From: Acidovorax sp.
GTDB taxonomy: Bacteria > Pseudomonadota > Gammaproteobacteria > Burkholderiales > Burkholderiaceae_C
Length of the DNA stretch: 54,185 bases
Reading direction: 5' to 3'
Assembly (NCBI RefSeq): GCF_027492855.1
Contig: NZ_JAPUDY010000082.1
Span: 1-54,185, forward strand
Part shown: one piece after another, positions 34,741 to 43,339 of the stretch
How the letters are laid out: each line of letters opens with the position of its first letter
Numbering within the stretch: the stretch's first letter is position 1
Notes under the pieces: generated by a model
Told to the model about the DNA's origin: nothing
What the model saw: the letters and a program-made list of their open reading frames with translations, nothing else
The model's database searches: none
Position numbers and translations under genes: made by a program

Positions 34741-36708
34741 ATGATTCCCGAACTAGGCCATTTCGCGCTGATCCTGTCCGTCTTCGTCGCGCTGGTGCTG
34801 GGCATCCTGGGCCTGGCGGGCGGGCAGACCGGGCGCCGCGACTGGATGGCCCTGGCACGGCCCGCGACGCAGGCGCTGTGGCTGCTGACCGCCTTTTCCT
34901 ACGGCTGCCTGACCTACGCCTTCTATACCAACGACTTCTCGGTCGTCTACGTGGCGCAGCACTCCAACTCCAGCCTGCCCACCATCTACCGGATCGCCGG
35001 GGTCTGGGGCGGGCACGAGGGCTCGCTGCTGCTCTGGCACTTCATGCTGACCACCTGGATGCTGGCCGTATCGCTGTTCTCACGCCAGTTGCCCGACGCC
35101 ATGGTCTCCCGCGTGCTGGGTGTGCTGGGCCTGGTGGCCGTGGGTTTTCTGCTGTTCATGCTGGTCACCTCCAACCCCTTCCTGCGGCTGATCGAGGCGC
35201 CAGCGGACGGGCGCGACCTCAACCCGCTGCTGCAAGACCCCGGCCTGGTGTTCCACCCCCCCATGCTGTACATGGGCTATGTGGGCCTGGCCATTCCCTT
35301 CGCCTTCGCCATTGCCGCCCTACTCAACGGGCGGCTGGATGCCGCCTGGGCGCGCTGGTCGCGCCCCTGGGCCACCACGGCGTGGATCTTCCTCACGCTG
35401 GGCATCGCCCTGGGCTCGTGGTGGGCCTACTACGAGCTGGGCTGGGGCGGTTGGTGGTTCTGGGACCCGGTGGAAAACGCCTCCTTCCTGCCCTGGCTGG
35501 TGAGCGCGGCGCTCATCCATTCGCTGGCGGTCACGGAAAAACGCGGTCTGTTCCGCAACTGGACCATCGTGCTGGCCATCACCGCTTTCTCGCTGAGCCT
35601 GCTGGGCACCTTCCTCGTGCGCTCGGGCGTACTCACGTCGGTGCACGCCTTTGCCACCGATCCACGGCGTGGCGTGTTCATCCTGATCTTTTTGTGCGTC
35701 GTGGTCGGCGGCTCGCTCACGCTGTTTGCCATGCGCGCCAGCAAGGTCCGCTCTAGCGGCAGCTTCGCACTGCTCTCGCGCGAGACCTTTCTGATGCTCA
35801 ACAACGTGCTGCTCACCACCGCTGCGGCCGCCGTGCTGCTGGGCACGCTGTACCCGCTGCTGGTGGATGCGCTCAACCTGGGCAAGCTGTCGGTGGGGCC
35901 GCCCTACTTCAACGCCGTGTTCGTGCCCATCATGGTGCCGGTGCTGCTGTTCATGGTGGTCGGCACCTACGCCCGCTGGAAGAGCGACAGCCTGGCCGAC
36001 CTGGCCCGCAAGCTCGGTGGCGCGGCGCTGGTTTCGCTGCTGCTGGGCTGCGGCCTGCCGCTGCTGGCGGGCCGCTGGTCCGCGATGGCCGCACTGGGCC
36101 TGAGCCTGGCGCTGTGGATCGTGCTGACCTCGCTGCAGCAGATTTACCGGCAACTGCGCGACACCCTCCACTGGAAAAGCACGCCCTGGTCGTTCTGGGG
36201 CATGCACATCGCACACATCGGCATCGCCGTCAGCGTGGTGGGCGTCACCATGGTCAAGGGCTACGAAACCGAAAAGGACGTGCGCATGGGCGTGGGCGAC
36301 ACCGTGGCCGTGGGCGGCTACACCTTCAAGCTCACCGGCATCCGTGAAGCCAAGGGCCCGAACTACAGCGCCGACGTGGGCGATGTGGAGCTGAGCCAGG
36401 GTGGCCAGGTGCTGCGCACGCTGCACCCGGAAAAGCGGACCTATTTCTCATCCACCATGCCCATGACCGAAGCGGCCATCGACACGGGCCTGACCCGCGA
36501 CGTGTATGTCTCGCTGGGCGAGCGCCTGCAAGGCGGCGACCACCCGGCCTGGGCCATGCGCGTTTACTACAAGCCGTTTGTGAGCTGGATCTGGGGCGGT
36601 TGCCTGCTGATGGCCATGGGTGGCGCCCTGGCAGCGCTGGACCGCCGCTACCGCAAGAAGCGCGCGGTCGTTGCCTCGGGGGTGCAGATCAAGGGCGTGA
36701 CAGCATGA
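34741..36708 (+). CDS. ccmF: Heme lyase CcmF
   Basis: CcmF, with CcmH and CcmI, ligates heme to apocytochrome c. The 655-residue membrane protein has many transmembrane segments, the WGGHEGSLLLWHF block, the heme-binding GWGGWWFWDPVENASFLPWL motif, and FLVRSGVLTSVHAFA. It begins four bases after the ccmE stop and overlaps ccmG by four bases. Confidence 0.95.
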   Translation: MIPELGHFALILSVFVALVLGILGLAGGQTGRRDWMALARPATQALWLLTAFSYGCLTYAFYTNDFSVVYVAQHSNSSLPTIYRIAGVWGGHEGSLLLWHFMLTTWMLAVSLFSRQLPDAMVSRVLGVLGLVAVGFLLFMLVTSNPFLRLIEAPADGRDLNPLLQDPGLVFHPPMLYMGYVGLAIPFAFAIAALLNGRLDAAWARWSRPWATTAWIFLTLGIALGSWWAYYELGWGGWWFWDPVENASFLPWLVSAALIHSLAVTEKRGLFRNWTIVLAITAFSLSLLGTFLVRSGVLTSVHAFATDPRRGVFILIFLCVVVGGSLTLFAMRASKVRSSGSFALLSRETFLMLNNVLLTTAAAAVLLGTLYPLLVDALNLGKLSVGPPYFNAVFVPIMVPVLLFMVVGTYARWKSDSLADLARKLGGAALVSLLLGCGLPLLAGRWSAMAALGLSLALWIVLTSLQQIYRQLRDTLHWKSTPWSFWGMHIAHIGIAVSVVGVTMVKGYETEKDVRMGVGDTVAVGGYTFKLTGIREAKGPNYSADVGDVELSQGGQVLRTLHPEKRTYFSSTMPMTEAAIDTGLTRDVYVSLGERLQGGDHPAWAMRVYYKPFVSWIWGGCLLMAMGGALAALDRRYRKKRAVVASGVQIKGVTA

Positions 36709-37229
36709 AAAAGGCGCTCATCCCATTGGGTGTATTTCTGGTCTTGGCCGTGTTCCTGGCCATCGGCCTGACGCGCGATCCACGCACCGTGCCCTCGCCG
36801 CTGATCGGCAAGGACGCCCCCGCCTTCACTGCCCCCCTGTTGTTCACCCCCGACAAGCCGTTTGCGGCGCAAGACATGCGGGGCAAGGTCTGGCTGCTCA
36901 ATGTCTGGGCCTCCTGGTGCACAGCCTGCCTGCAAGAGCACCCGGTGCTGATGGAATACGCCAAGCGCAAGAACATCCCCCTCATCGGCCTCAACTACAA
37001 GGACCAACCCACCAACGCCCTGAAGTGGCTGGCGCGCCAGGGGGACCCTTATGACCTGTCCGTCATCGACCAGGACGGGCGCATCGGCATCGACTTCGGC
37101 GTCTACGGCGTGCCCGAGACTTTCCTGATCGACCAAGCCGGCAAGATCCGCTTCAAGCAGATCGGCCCCGTCACCGAGGAAGCGCTGGAAAAGGACATCC
37201 TGCCCCTGATCCGGGAGCTGCAGAAATGA
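36705..37229 (+). CDS. ccmG: Thiol:disulfide reductant CcmG (DsbE)
   Basis: CcmG keeps apocytochrome cysteines reduced. The 174-residue periplasmic thioredoxin-like protein has an N-terminal anchor (PLGVFLVLAVFLAIGL), the active site WCTAC at residues 71-75, and the cis-Pro region GVYGVPETFLID. The ATG overlaps the ccmF stop. Confidence 0.94.
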   Translation: MKKALIPLGVFLVLAVFLAIGLTRDPRTVPSPLIGKDAPAFTAPLLFTPDKPFAAQDMRGKVWLLNVWASWCTACLQEHPVLMEYAKRKNIPLIGLNYKDQPTNALKWLARQGDPYDLSVIDQDGRIGIDFGVYGVPETFLIDQAGKIRFKQIGPVTEEALEKDILPLIRELQK

Positions 37230-37696
37230 AGTTCTGGCTTGCCCTTGTGCTGGCGCTGCAATGCGCCCTGGCCGCGCATGCCGGTGAGGCACAGCCCCTG
37301 GCCGAGGACCCGGTGGTCGAACAGCGCATGGTGCTTATCTCCGAAGAACTGCGCTGCCTGGTCTGCCAGAACGAGTCGCTGGCGGGCTCCCGGGCCGACC
37401 TGGCGATGGACCTCAAGCGCGAGATCCGTACCCTTATCCAATCGGGCAAAACCGATTCGGAAATCATGGACTTCATGGTCAGCCGCTACGGCGACTTCGT
37501 GCGCTACCGCCCCCCCGTCAATCCCGTCACCTGGCTGCTCTGGTTCGGCCCCTTTCTGCTGTTGGCTGGCGCCGTCTTCGCGCTCGTGCGCGTGGTGCAG
37601 AGCAGCCAGCACGCCAATGCGGCGCCCCCCGTGCTCGACGCCGCCCGGCGCGCCAAGGCGCAGTCTCTTCTTCAGGATCCGGATAACCTTCCATGA
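37226..37696 (+). CDS. ccmH: Cytochrome c maturation protein CcmH (CcmL type)
   Basis: A 156-residue membrane protein with signal peptide and the redox motif LRCLVCQN (Cys44 and Cys47), which reduces apocytochrome thiols. A C-terminal transmembrane segment (WLLWFGPFLLLAGAVFALV) is present. This is the short form of CcmH; the CcmI part is the next gene rather than a fusion. Confidence 0.94.
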   Translation: MKFWLALVLALQCALAAHAGEAQPLAEDPVVEQRMVLISEELRCLVCQNESLAGSRADLAMDLKREIRTLIQSGKTDSEIMDFMVSRYGDFVRYRPPVNPVTWLLWFGPFLLLAGAVFALVRVVQSSQHANAAPPVLDAARRAKAQSLLQDPDNLP

Positions 37697-38559
37697 GCAT
37701 TTTTATTGCGATTGCAGCGGCGCTGACGCTGCTGGTCATTGCCTGGCTCGTGCTGCCCCTGCTTCGGCCAACCCCGTCGGATGGCGTGTCCAGCCAGCGC
37801 CTGAACGCAGCCATCTACCGCGACCAGTTGGCCGCACTCGACCAGGACCTGGCCCACGGCGCCATCAGCCCCGCCGACCACGAAAGCACACGCGACGAGC
37901 TGCAATTGCGCCTACTCGACGACACCGCCGAACCCGATGCGCCCACCCCCAGCATCAACCTCCCATTCCGGTCGGCGCGCCGCACGGCGCTTTTGATTGC
38001 CCTCACGCTGCCGCTGCTGTCGGCCGGCATGTACCGCTGGCTGGGCAACCCGGCTGCGCTGGACCCTGTGGCAGCAAAAAGCGCAGCCAATGAGCAGGTC
38101 GTACAAATGGTCGAATCCCTGGCCGCCAAGCTGCAGGCCAACCCCAACAACCCCAAGGGTTGGGCCATGCTGGCACGCTCCTACAAGGTGATGGGCCGCC
38201 TGGATGAAGCTGAGCAGGCCTACGACAAGGCCACCGACGCCATCAACAACCACCCCGACCTGCTGGTCGACTTTGCCGAGCTGCTGGCCTTGCGATCCCA
38301 CAACCGCATGGAGGGCCGCCCCACGGCGCTGGTCCGCCAGGCCCTGGCCATCGACCCCGAGCACCCCAGCGCGCTGATGATGTCTGGCGTGGCGGCGTAT
38401 CAACAGGCCGATTTCGACGGCGCCGCGCGGGAATGGGAAAAGCTCTTGTCCCTGCTAGAGCCCGGTTCCGAAGATGCCAAGCTGACCCAGGAGAACCTGG
38501 ACGACGCACGCGCCCAAAGCGCCATGGCAAAGAAGCAGAAAGAGAAAGTCCGGCCCTGA
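37693..38559 (+). CDS. ccmI: Cytochrome c maturation chaperone CcmI (CycH)
   Basis: A 288-residue protein with two N-terminal transmembrane segments flanking a cytoplasmic loop (YRDQLAALDQDLAHGAISPADHESTRDELQLRLL) and a periplasmic TPR domain (NPKGWAMLARSYKVMGRLDEAEQAYDKA…). It holds apocytochrome for CcmFH. It overlaps ccmH by four bases and ends the ccm set. Confidence 0.92.
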   Translation: MSIFIAIAAALTLLVIAWLVLPLLRPTPSDGVSSQRLNAAIYRDQLAALDQDLAHGAISPADHESTRDELQLRLLDDTAEPDAPTPSINLPFRSARRTALLIALTLPLLSAGMYRWLGNPAALDPVAAKSAANEQVVQMVESLAAKLQANPNNPKGWAMLARSYKVMGRLDEAEQAYDKATDAINNHPDLLVDFAELLALRSHNRMEGRPTALVRQALAIDPEHPSALMMSGVAAYQQADFDGAAREWEKLLSLLEPGSEDAKLTQENLDDARAQSAMAKKQKEKVRP

Positions 38560-38600
38560 TGGTTTAACTATTGATACCAATGCGCCTTCAAAAATATAAA

Positions 38601-38663
38601 TCCGTTCACGCTGAGCTTGTCGAAGCGCCACGCGAGGCTTCGACAAGCTCAGCCCGAACGGTT
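38601..38663. repeat. Palindromic repeat (gagcttgtcgaag family), copy 3
   Basis: ccgttcacgctgagcttgtc then gaagcg pairs with cgaggcttcgacaagctcagcccgaacgg, giving a ~25-bp hairpin. It lies after ccmI in the gap shared with the convergent nirE gene. Confidence 0.88.
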
Positions 38664-38717
38664 CTGATCGATTGAACGCGAATCTGTATGAGTAGTCGGC
38701 ATCAACCAGCGTGAAGC

Positions 38718-38777
38718 CGTTCACTCTGATCCGGTCGAAGCGCTGCGCGAGGCTTCGACCGGATCAGCACGAACGGG
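38718..38777. repeat. Palindromic repeat, copy 4 with compensatory changes
   Basis: ccgttcactctgatccggtc then gaagcg pairs with gcttcgaccggatcagcacgaacgg. Compared with copy 3 the central arm is changed from gagcttgtc to gatccggtc, and the opposite arm carries the matching changes, so pairing is preserved. It lies 54 bases downstream of copy 3. Confidence 0.88.
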
Positions 38778-38801
38778 TGTTTCAAGTTTCAAGATGCCGA
38801 C

Positions 38802-39617
38802 TCAATACACCGGCACCAGCGTCTGCGCCAGCACGGGCTGCAGCGCCACCACCTCGCCCACGATCACCAGCGCGGGCGCCTGCACCTTCTGGGCTAGGGC
38901 CAACGCGGGCAGCGTGTCCAGGGTGCCGGTGATGCAGCGCTGGCCGGGCATGGTGGCGCGCTCGACAATGGCCGCCGGGGTGCGGCCCGGCAAGCCATGG
39001 GCCTGCAGTTGCGCACAAATGGTGGGCAGTGTGGCCACGCCCATGTAGAACACCACCGTCTGCCGGGGGCGCGCCAATAGCGGCCAGTCGAGCGCGGCCT
39101 CGTGCTCGCCGCGCAAGTGGCCCGTGGCCAGCACCAGCGTGCCCGCGTGGTCGCGGTGAGTCAGCGGTATGCCTGCGCAAGCCCCCGCGCCCTGCGCGGC
39201 CGACACGCCCGGCACCACCTCAAACGGAATGCCCGCCTGCGCCAGCGCCACGGCCTCCTCGCCGCCACGGCCAAAGATGAAGCTGTCGCCCCCCTTGAGC
39301 CGCACCAGCGGCGTGCCCGCGCGCGCCATCTGCAGCATCAGGGCAATGATGTCGGCTTGCGGCATGCTGTGGCAGGCCGATTCCTTGCCCACATAGATGC
39401 GCTGGGCACAAGGCCCCAGCAAAGCCAACACCTCGGCGCTGACCAGGTGGTCGTACAGCACGGCCTGGGCCTCGCCCAGCACACGTGCCGCGCGCACCGT
39501 GAGCAGATCCACCGGCCCCGGCCCCGCCCCCACGAGCGTCACTTTGCCAGGCTGGCCGCTGCCCTCGGGTGCGGCGGGTACAGGTTCAAACCTGCGGAAG
39601 TCGTCCATGAAGCTCAT
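38802..39617 (-). CDS. nirE: Uroporphyrinogen-III C-methyltransferase (NirE / CobA type)
   Basis: A 271-residue SAM-dependent enzyme making precorrin-2, the branch precursor of heme d1 and siroheme. Motifs: VTLVGAGPGPVDLLTVRA near the N-terminus, YDHLVSAEVL, LVRLKGGDSFIFGRGGEEA, VVPGVSAAQGAGACAGIPLTHRD and VVFYMGVATL. The single-domain form next to nir genes suggests the d1-dedicated enzyme NirE rather than CysG; sequence alone cannot prove that. The ATG at 39617 gives an N-terminus that precedes the fold by ~20 residues. It is divergent from nirC and shares a Dnr-like palindrome. Confidence 0.88.
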   Translation of the reverse strand: MSFMDDFRRFEPVPAAPEGSGQPGKVTLVGAGPGPVDLLTVRAARVLGEAQAVLYDHLVSAEVLALLGPCAQRIYVGKESACHSMPQADIIALMLQMARAGTPLVRLKGGDSFIFGRGGEEAVALAQAGIPFEVVPGVSAAQGAGACAGIPLTHRDHAGTLVLATGHLRGEHEAALDWPLLARPRQTVVFYMGVATLPTICAQLQAHGLPGRTPAAIVERATMPGQRCITGTLDTLPALALAQKVQAPALVIVGEVVALQPVLAQTLVPVY

Positions 39618-39679
39618 CGTGGCGCTTTCTTGTGTCGGCGGTGAGATGGCCCATTGTTCAAATACCAAGCTCTGCGCGT

Positions 39680-39697
39680 CCTTGAACCAGTTCAAGG
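39680..39697. promoter_or_regulatory. Dnr/FNR-like operator between nirE and nirC
   Basis: CCTTGAACCAGTTCAAGG is a near-perfect palindrome with core TTGAACCAGTTCAA (39682-39695). It is almost identical to the norC site. It lies in the 162-base divergent region, 63 bases from the nirE start and about 85 from nirC, and could control both. Possible -10 elements are weak on the nirC side; tatttg (minus strand, 39664-39659) is a candidate for nirE. Confidence 0.75.
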
Positions 39698-39779
39698 ACA
39701 GGCACGAAGGCACGCACGACGATGCTCATGCCCGCACGAAATGAAAGATGCAAGCGTTGCTCCACAACGCAGAGAACCG

Positions 39780-40208
39780 ATGATGAAGCAGAACAAGAAC
39801 GGTCGGCCGGTGCGTGAACGACGGGATTTGTGCCGTGAAATTCATCCCGGAGTTTTGAACGCCCTGCCACGCGCGATGGCAGGCCTGCTGTGCACCCTGG
39901 CCTGCGCCAGCGCCCTGGCCCAGGCCGCGCCACCATCCACCGATCGCCAGCAAGCGCTTGTGCGCATGGTGCGGCAAGACTGCGGCTCGTGCCACGGCCT
40001 GCACCTCACGGGCGGGCTGGGGCCACCCCTCACACCGGCGGCCCTGGCGGACAAGCCCACGTCTTCCATGGCCGCCACCATCTTCCACGGCCGCCCCGGC
40101 ACCCCCATGCCCGGCTGGAGCGGCCTGCTCACCGAAGCCGAGGCGCAGTGGATTGCAGAGCAACTGCTGACCCGCTTTCCCAACGAAGCCCCCCGGACCA
40201 CACCATGA
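39780..40208 (+). CDS. nirC: Periplasmic c-type cytochrome NirC-like
   Basis: A small monoheme cytochrome of ~142 residues. The CGSCH site is at residues 68-72, with a methionine-ligand region TPMPGWSGLL. NirC proteins are thought to act as electron carrier for NirS or in heme d1 delivery. The N-terminus is uncertain. ATG 39780 or 39783 are likely, an ATG at 39741 is possible, and an internal Met (39876) directly begins a good signal sequence (MAGLLCTLACASALAQ). Its stop overlaps nirF. Confidence 0.82.
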   Translation: MMKQNKNGRPVRERRDLCREIHPGVLNALPRAMAGLLCTLACASALAQAAPPSTDRQQALVRMVRQDCGSCHGLHLTGGLGPPLTPAALADKPTSSMAATIFHGRPGTPMPGWSGLLTEAEAQWIAEQLLTRFPNEAPRTTP

Positions 40209-41395
40209 AACGACGCGCCCTGCTCTCCTCCCTCGCCGCAACGCCCTGGCTGGCCACAGGCTGCGCCACCGCCGTGCAGACTCCGACCCTCATGGGCACG
40301 GGCGACCTGGGCGTGGTCATCGAGCGCGCCAACGGCAGCGTGCTCATCGTCAACACCAGCCAGCACCGCACCCTGGCGCGCGTGGCCGGGCTGGGCGACC
40401 TGTCGCACGCCTCCGTGGTGTTCTCGCGCGACGGGCGCAGCGCCTATGTGTTTGGGCGCGATGGCGGCCTTACACAGATCGACCTGCTCACCCAGCACAT
40501 CGCCGCGCGCGTGATGCAGGCGGGCAACTCCATCGGTGGCGCCATCAGCGCCGATGGCGCACTGGTGGCCGCGCAGAACTACCAGCCCGGCGGCGTGAAG
40601 GTGTTCGACGCGCGCACCCTGGAGCTGCTGGCCGACCTGCCCGCCACCACGCAAGACGGCCGCCCCTCGCGCGTGGTGGGCCTGGCCGACCTGCCGGGCC
40701 GCCGCTTCATCTACAGCCTGTTCGACGCCGATGCGATCTGCATCGCCGACTGCAGCAACCCGCGCAAACCGCAGGTCACGCGGCTCGACGGCATCGGCCA
40801 CCAGCCCTACGATGCACTGATCACCCCCAACGGGCGCCACTACATCGCCGGCCTGTTTGGCGAAGACGGCCTGGCCCTGGTGGACACCTGGGCACCCACA
40901 CCCCAGGCACGCCGCATTCTGGCGGGCTATGGCCGGGGCGAAAAAGCCCTGCCCGTGTACAAGATGCCGCACCTGCGCGGCTGGGCCGTGGCCGGGCGCC
41001 ATGCCTACTTGCCCGCCATCGGCCGCCACGAGGTGCTGGTGGTGGACACCACCACCTGGGCCGAGGTGGGCCGCATCCCCGTGGCAGGCCAGCCGGTATT
41101 CGTGATGGCGCGGCCCGACGGACGGCAGGTGTGGGTGAACTTCGCCGTGCCCGACTACCACCGTGTGCAGGTGATCGACACAGAGGCCCGACGCGTAGCC
41201 GCTACGCTGGAGCCCGGCAAGGCCGTGATGCACATGGAGTTCACGCCCCGCGGCGAGTCCGTGTGGATCAGTTGCCGCGACGACGACAAGGTGCAGGTGC
41301 TGGACACCGCCACGCTGGCCACCCAGGCCACGCTGCAGGCCCAGGCCCCCAGCGGCATCTTCTTCACGGCGCGTGCCCAGCGCATGGGGTTCTGA
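40205..41395 (+). CDS. nirF: Heme d1 biosynthesis protein NirF
   Basis: NirF is a propeller protein needed for heme d1 synthesis and related to the d1 domain of NirS. The 396-residue protein has a leader MKRRALLSSLAATPWLATGC ending in a lipobox-like LATGC, so it is probably a periplasmic lipoprotein. The repeated blades include VVFSRDGRSAYVFGRDGGLTQIDL, GGAISADGALVAAQNYQPGGV and VMHMEFTPRGESVWISCRDDD. It lacks a CxxCH heme site. It overlaps nirC by four bases. Confidence 0.93.
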   Translation: MKRRALLSSLAATPWLATGCATAVQTPTLMGTGDLGVVIERANGSVLIVNTSQHRTLARVAGLGDLSHASVVFSRDGRSAYVFGRDGGLTQIDLLTQHIAARVMQAGNSIGGAISADGALVAAQNYQPGGVKVFDARTLELLADLPATTQDGRPSRVVGLADLPGRRFIYSLFDADAICIADCSNPRKPQVTRLDGIGHQPYDALITPNGRHYIAGLFGEDGLALVDTWAPTPQARRILAGYGRGEKALPVYKMPHLRGWAVAGRHAYLPAIGRHEVLVVDTTTWAEVGRIPVAGQPVFVMARPDGRQVWVNFAVPDYHRVQVIDTEARRVAATLEPGKAVMHMEFTPRGESVWISCRDDDKVQVLDTATLATQATLQAQAPSGIFFTARAQRMGF

Positions 41396-41396
41396 C

Positions 41397-42392
41397 ATGC
41401 TGGCCCATGGCGGCGACTTGCCGCTGCTCAACGCCTGGCAACGCGGCTTTCCGCTGTGCGCCGAGCCCTTTGCCGTGCTGGGCCACACGCTGGGCCGCTC
41501 TACCCATGATGTCCTTGCGGCGCTGCTGCGGCTGCAGCAGTCGGGCGTGCTGGGGCGCATTGGCGCCGTGTTCGCACCGGGCGCGGGGGGCGCGGGCATG
41601 CTCGCCGCCCTGGCCGTGCCGCCCGAGCGGCTGGATGCGGTGGCGACCTTCGTCTCCAGCCACGCCGGTGTCAACCACAACTACGAACGCGAGAACCCGC
41701 TCAACCTGTGGTTCGTCGTCACCGCGCAGGACCATGCCGCGATGGAGCAAACGCTCGCGCGCATCGAGCAAGGCACGGGCCTGCCCGTGGTGCGCCTGCC
41801 CATGCTGCGGCCCTATCGCATCGACCTGGGGTTCGACCTGGAACGCAGCACGGCCGCCGCAGGCGGCACCACGTCCACAGCGGCCATTCCTGTGGCCGAT
41901 GCCGAAGTCGGCCTGGCCGCGTTGGCCGAGCAGGGGCTGCCCCTGGTCGCGCAGCCCTATGCAGCCTGGGCGCACGCGCTGGAGTGGCCCCAGGAGCGGG
42001 TGCTGGCCACCCTGGCGCGCTGGCTCGCACAGGGCACGCTCAGCCGCTTTGGCATGGTGGTGCGCCACCACGAGGTGGGCTACACCGCCAACGCCATGAC
42101 GGTATTCGATGTGCCGGACGACCAGGTGGATGCCTGCGGCGAGGCGCTGGCCCGCCAGCCGGGCATCACGCTGGCCTACTGCCGCGCGCGCTCGGAGCAC
42201 TGGGCCTACAACCTGTACTGCATGGTGCACGGCCGCGAGCGCGGCGAGGTGCTGGCGTTGATCCAGCAAGCCGCGCAGCAGGCCAACGTCGCCCACCGGC
42301 CCCGCGAGGTTTTGTTCTCGCTGCGCCGCTTCACCCAGCGGGGGCCACGCCGCTTCGCCACGCCCCGAAAGAGCGCCTATGCCCAAGCCTGA
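41397..42392 (+). CDS. nirD: Siroheme decarboxylase NirDL (fused NirD-NirL)
   Basis: Two AsnC/Lrp-like halves in one 331-residue protein: residues 1-~150 (LLNAWQRGFPLC…NHNYERENPLNLWFVV) and ~170-331 (LAALAEQGLPLVAQPY…GYTANAMTVFDV…HWAYNLYCMVHG). With NirG and NirH it decarboxylates siroheme to didecarboxysiroheme, an early step of heme d1 synthesis. NirD and NirL are fused here, a known arrangement in some denitrifiers. The start at ATG 41397 leaves a one-base gap to nirF; the next gene overlaps by 14 bases. Confidence 0.9.
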   Translation: MLAHGGDLPLLNAWQRGFPLCAEPFAVLGHTLGRSTHDVLAALLRLQQSGVLGRIGAVFAPGAGGAGMLAALAVPPERLDAVATFVSSHAGVNHNYERENPLNLWFVVTAQDHAAMEQTLARIEQGTGLPVVRLPMLRPYRIDLGFDLERSTAAAGGTTSTAAIPVADAEVGLAALAEQGLPLVAQPYAAWAHALEWPQERVLATLARWLAQGTLSRFGMVVRHHEVGYTANAMTVFDVPDDQVDACGEALARQPGITLAYCRARSEHWAYNLYCMVHGRERGEVLALIQQAAQQANVAHRPREVLFSLRRFTQRGPRRFATPRKSAYAQA

Positions 42393-42858
42393 CCAACTGC
42401 GGCTCGTGGAATACCTGCACGGCGGCTTTCCCCTGGTGGATCGCCCCTTCGCCGCCGTGGGCACAGTCCTGGGGTGGAGCGAGGAACGCGTCATCGAATG
42501 CCTGCGCCACCTGATTTCGCAGGGCGTGCTCACCCGGTTCGGCCCGCTGTTCCAGATCGAGCGCGCTGGCGGGCAGTTCATGCTGGCGGCGCTGGCCGTG
42601 CCCGAGGACCGCTTCGATGACGTCGCGACACAGGTGAACGCCCTGCCGGAGGTCGCGCACAACTACCGGCGCGACCACCCCTTGCTGAACATGTGGTTTG
42701 TGCTGGCCGCCGAATCCGCCGAAGGCGTGGCCCAGGCGGCGCGGCGCATCGAGGCGGACACGGGCCTGCCCGTGTACCTGTTTCCCAAGGAGCGCGAATA
42801 CCACGTCGAGCTGCGCCTGCCGCTCTCCACCGATACCGGAGCCCCCCATGGCGCTTGA
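42379..42858 (+). CDS. nirG: Siroheme decarboxylase subunit NirG
   Basis: A 159-residue AsnC/Lrp-like protein of the heme d1 pathway. It shows EYLHGGFPLVDRPFAAVG in the HTH-like region, then HNYRRDHPLLNMWFVLAAE. It resembles the first half of NirDL and so pairs with NirH to form the second DL-like half-complex. The helix-turn-helix is not thought to bind DNA in this family. Confidence 0.88.
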   Translation: MPKPDQLRLVEYLHGGFPLVDRPFAAVGTVLGWSEERVIECLRHLISQGVLTRFGPLFQIERAGGQFMLAALAVPEDRFDDVATQVNALPEVAHNYRRDHPLLNMWFVLAAESAEGVAQAARRIEADTGLPVYLFPKEREYHVELRLPLSTDTGAPHGA

Positions 42859-43339
42859 TGCCTTCGACCGCACGCTGATCGCCGCCGTGCAAGGCGGCCT
42901 GCCCCTGGTGACCCGCCCCTACGAGGCCATTGGCGCCATGCTGGGCGTGGATGGTGAGCGCGTGCGCGCCCGCCTCGCATCCATGCTGGACGAAGGCCTG
43001 GTGCGCCGCATCGGCGCCGTGCCAAACCACTACCGCCTGGGCTTTACCGCCAACGGCATGAGCGTGTGGGACGTGGACGACAAGCAGGTGGACGCCCTGG
43101 CCGCACAGGTGGCACGCCTCACAGGCGTGAGCCACTGCTACCGCCGCACCCGCAGCCTGCCCACCTGGCCCTACAACCTGTTTGCCATGCTGCACGGCCG
43201 CACCCGCGCTGAGGTCGAACGCCAGGCCGACGTGGTGGCCGCGCTGCTGGGCACCGCCTGCCGCAGCCGCGACATCCTCTATTCCACGGCCATTCTCAAG
43301 AAAACAGGCCTGCGCCTGAAAGGCACGCACGATGTTTAG
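42848..43339 (+). CDS. nirH: Siroheme decarboxylase subunit NirH
   Basis: A 163-residue AsnC/Lrp-like protein starting MALDAFDRTLIAAVQGGLPLV. The block HYRLGFTANGMSVWDVDD and SLPTWPYNLFAMLHG match NirL/NirH. It resembles the second half of NirDL. It overlaps nirG by 11 bases and nirJ by 8, indicating one transcript. Confidence 0.88.
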   Translation: MALDAFDRTLIAAVQGGLPLVTRPYEAIGAMLGVDGERVRARLASMLDEGLVRRIGAVPNHYRLGFTANGMSVWDVDDKQVDALAAQVARLTGVSHCYRRTRSLPTWPYNLFAMLHGRTRAEVERQADVVAALLGTACRSRDILYSTAILKKTGLRLKGTHDV

